DNA from: a virus
Direction: 5' to 3' (one strand)
IMG/VR virus record: IMGVR_UViG_3300044846_001138
Span: 1-26,508 of that record
DNA: 26,508 nucleotides
This document shows, in pieces, positions 26,291-26,508 of the stretch; within the stretch, counting starts at the first letter, position 1, and each line of letters begins with the position of its first letter. The position numbers and the translations under genes were made by a program. The notes under the pieces were generated by a model. It made no database searches. It worked only from the letters and a program-made list of their open reading frames with translations, and had not been told where the DNA came from.

Positions 26291-26508
26291 ATAGATCATA
26301 TATGAGCCGATTGTCAATTAAATATGGCTCAAAGTTTCCTTATTGGGTAACTTTTGTGATTGATAAAGTTTACTATTAGAGAACTTATGTAACCAAATTG
26401 GGAACATTGTACAATGTTTTAGGTACAATATGTAAAATGTTGTAATGGAATTAGGGCGAATATGCTACTGATTTATAGGTATTTGTAACAAAATATGTTA
26501 AATGTTAG
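26291..26508 (+). other. non-coding region rich in palindromes and shared motifs
   Basis: 218 bases with no ORF of note. It contains GAGCC/GGCTC arms (26304-26308, 26326-26330), ATATATGAGCCGATT (26298-26312) and TGATTGATAAA (26357-26367), both found after TerL, the perfect palindrome AACATTGTACAATGTT (26403-26418) and several AATGTT words to the window end. Likely a regulatory region or origin ahead of the next gene; no -7 box matching the 38-bp element is complete. Confidence 0.55.
26403..26418 (+). promoter_or_regulatory. 16-base perfect palindrome, candidate operator
   Basis: AACATTGT joined to its exact reverse complement ACAATGTT. Half-sites recur nearby (AAAATGTTG around 26435-26443 and AAATGTTAG at the window end), which suggests several binding sites for a dimeric protein. 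Confidence 0.5.

Noticed and set aside
26473-26492. GGTATTTGTAAC near the window end as a third copy of the 38-bp promoter
   Set aside because: Only the last part resembles the -7 region (GGTATTTG instead of TATATTTG) and the upstream half is not conserved.
1-26508. CRISPR array, insertion sequence, integrase or attachment site
   Set aside because: No regularly spaced repeats, transposase or recombinase motifs were seen on either strand; the tRNA-like element has no adjacent integrase in this window.

Overview
The window is part of the genome of a double-stranded DNA tailed phage (or prophage) of a Bacteroidota host. Every supported gene is on the + strand. The DNA is AT-rich, genes are packed with short overlaps (ATGA, TAATG), Shine-Dalgarno sites are weak, and two intergenic regions carry a Bacteroidota-type -7 box (TAnnTTTG, here TATATTTG). 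Many proteins belong to families I recognise from Flavobacterium/Chitinophaga-type phages: TerL, XkdF-like prohead protease, major capsid protein, tape measure protein, ERF annealase, and a Mom-like protein. No integrase, repressor or host gene is visible, so lifestyle and virus/prophage state cannot be settled from this window.

Layout. 1-2380: lysis and envelope module with holin-like proteins, an i-/o-spanin-like pair, a protein with u-spanin-like topology whose gene starts inside its neighbour, and an M15 peptidase endolysin. 2381-8241: nucleic-acid metabolism (DEDD exonuclease, ERF annealase, small SSB-like protein, stand-alone DnaA domain IV, lambda O/DUF1376-like replication protein, VRR-NUC-type nuclease, sigma-like protein) mixed with small unknown genes. 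Terminators lie at about 3769-3795 and 5831-5883, and a promoter with a hairpin or operator at 3811-3873. 8238-10832: small membrane protein, unknown gene, then a surface-sugar cassette (LpxA-like acyltransferase, GT2, GT4). 10819-12930: conserved small phage proteins, HNH endonuclease, ParB-like protein, Mom-like DNA modification protein, and a degenerate tRNA-Gly(UCC)-like cloverleaf overlapping the end of the Mom-like gene. 12960-14473: small and large terminase. 14474-16226: promoter plus a string of short genes separated by hairpins (moron-like block). 16213-23413: tail module (candidate tail assembly chaperone with a possible -1 frameshift, neck/gp10-like protein, two large tail proteins, tape measure). 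23448-25649: prohead protease, scaffold, major capsid protein, strong terminator. 25708-26229: probable tail tube protein with its own terminator. 26291-26508: non-coding, rich in palindromes and motifs shared with the gap after TerL.

How the parts fit. The replication genes would load a helicase (O-like protein, DnaA-like domain) and repair or recombine ends (ERF, SSB-like, exonuclease, nuclease). The sigma-like protein is a candidate for redirecting host RNA polymerase. ParB-like plus Mom-like proteins probably modify the DNA before HNH/TerS/TerL package it. The sugar/acyl cassette may alter the host surface or a virion component. Head and tail genes are in an unusual order (tail before head) and no portal gene was recognised, so it is probably outside the window or too divergent to see by eye.
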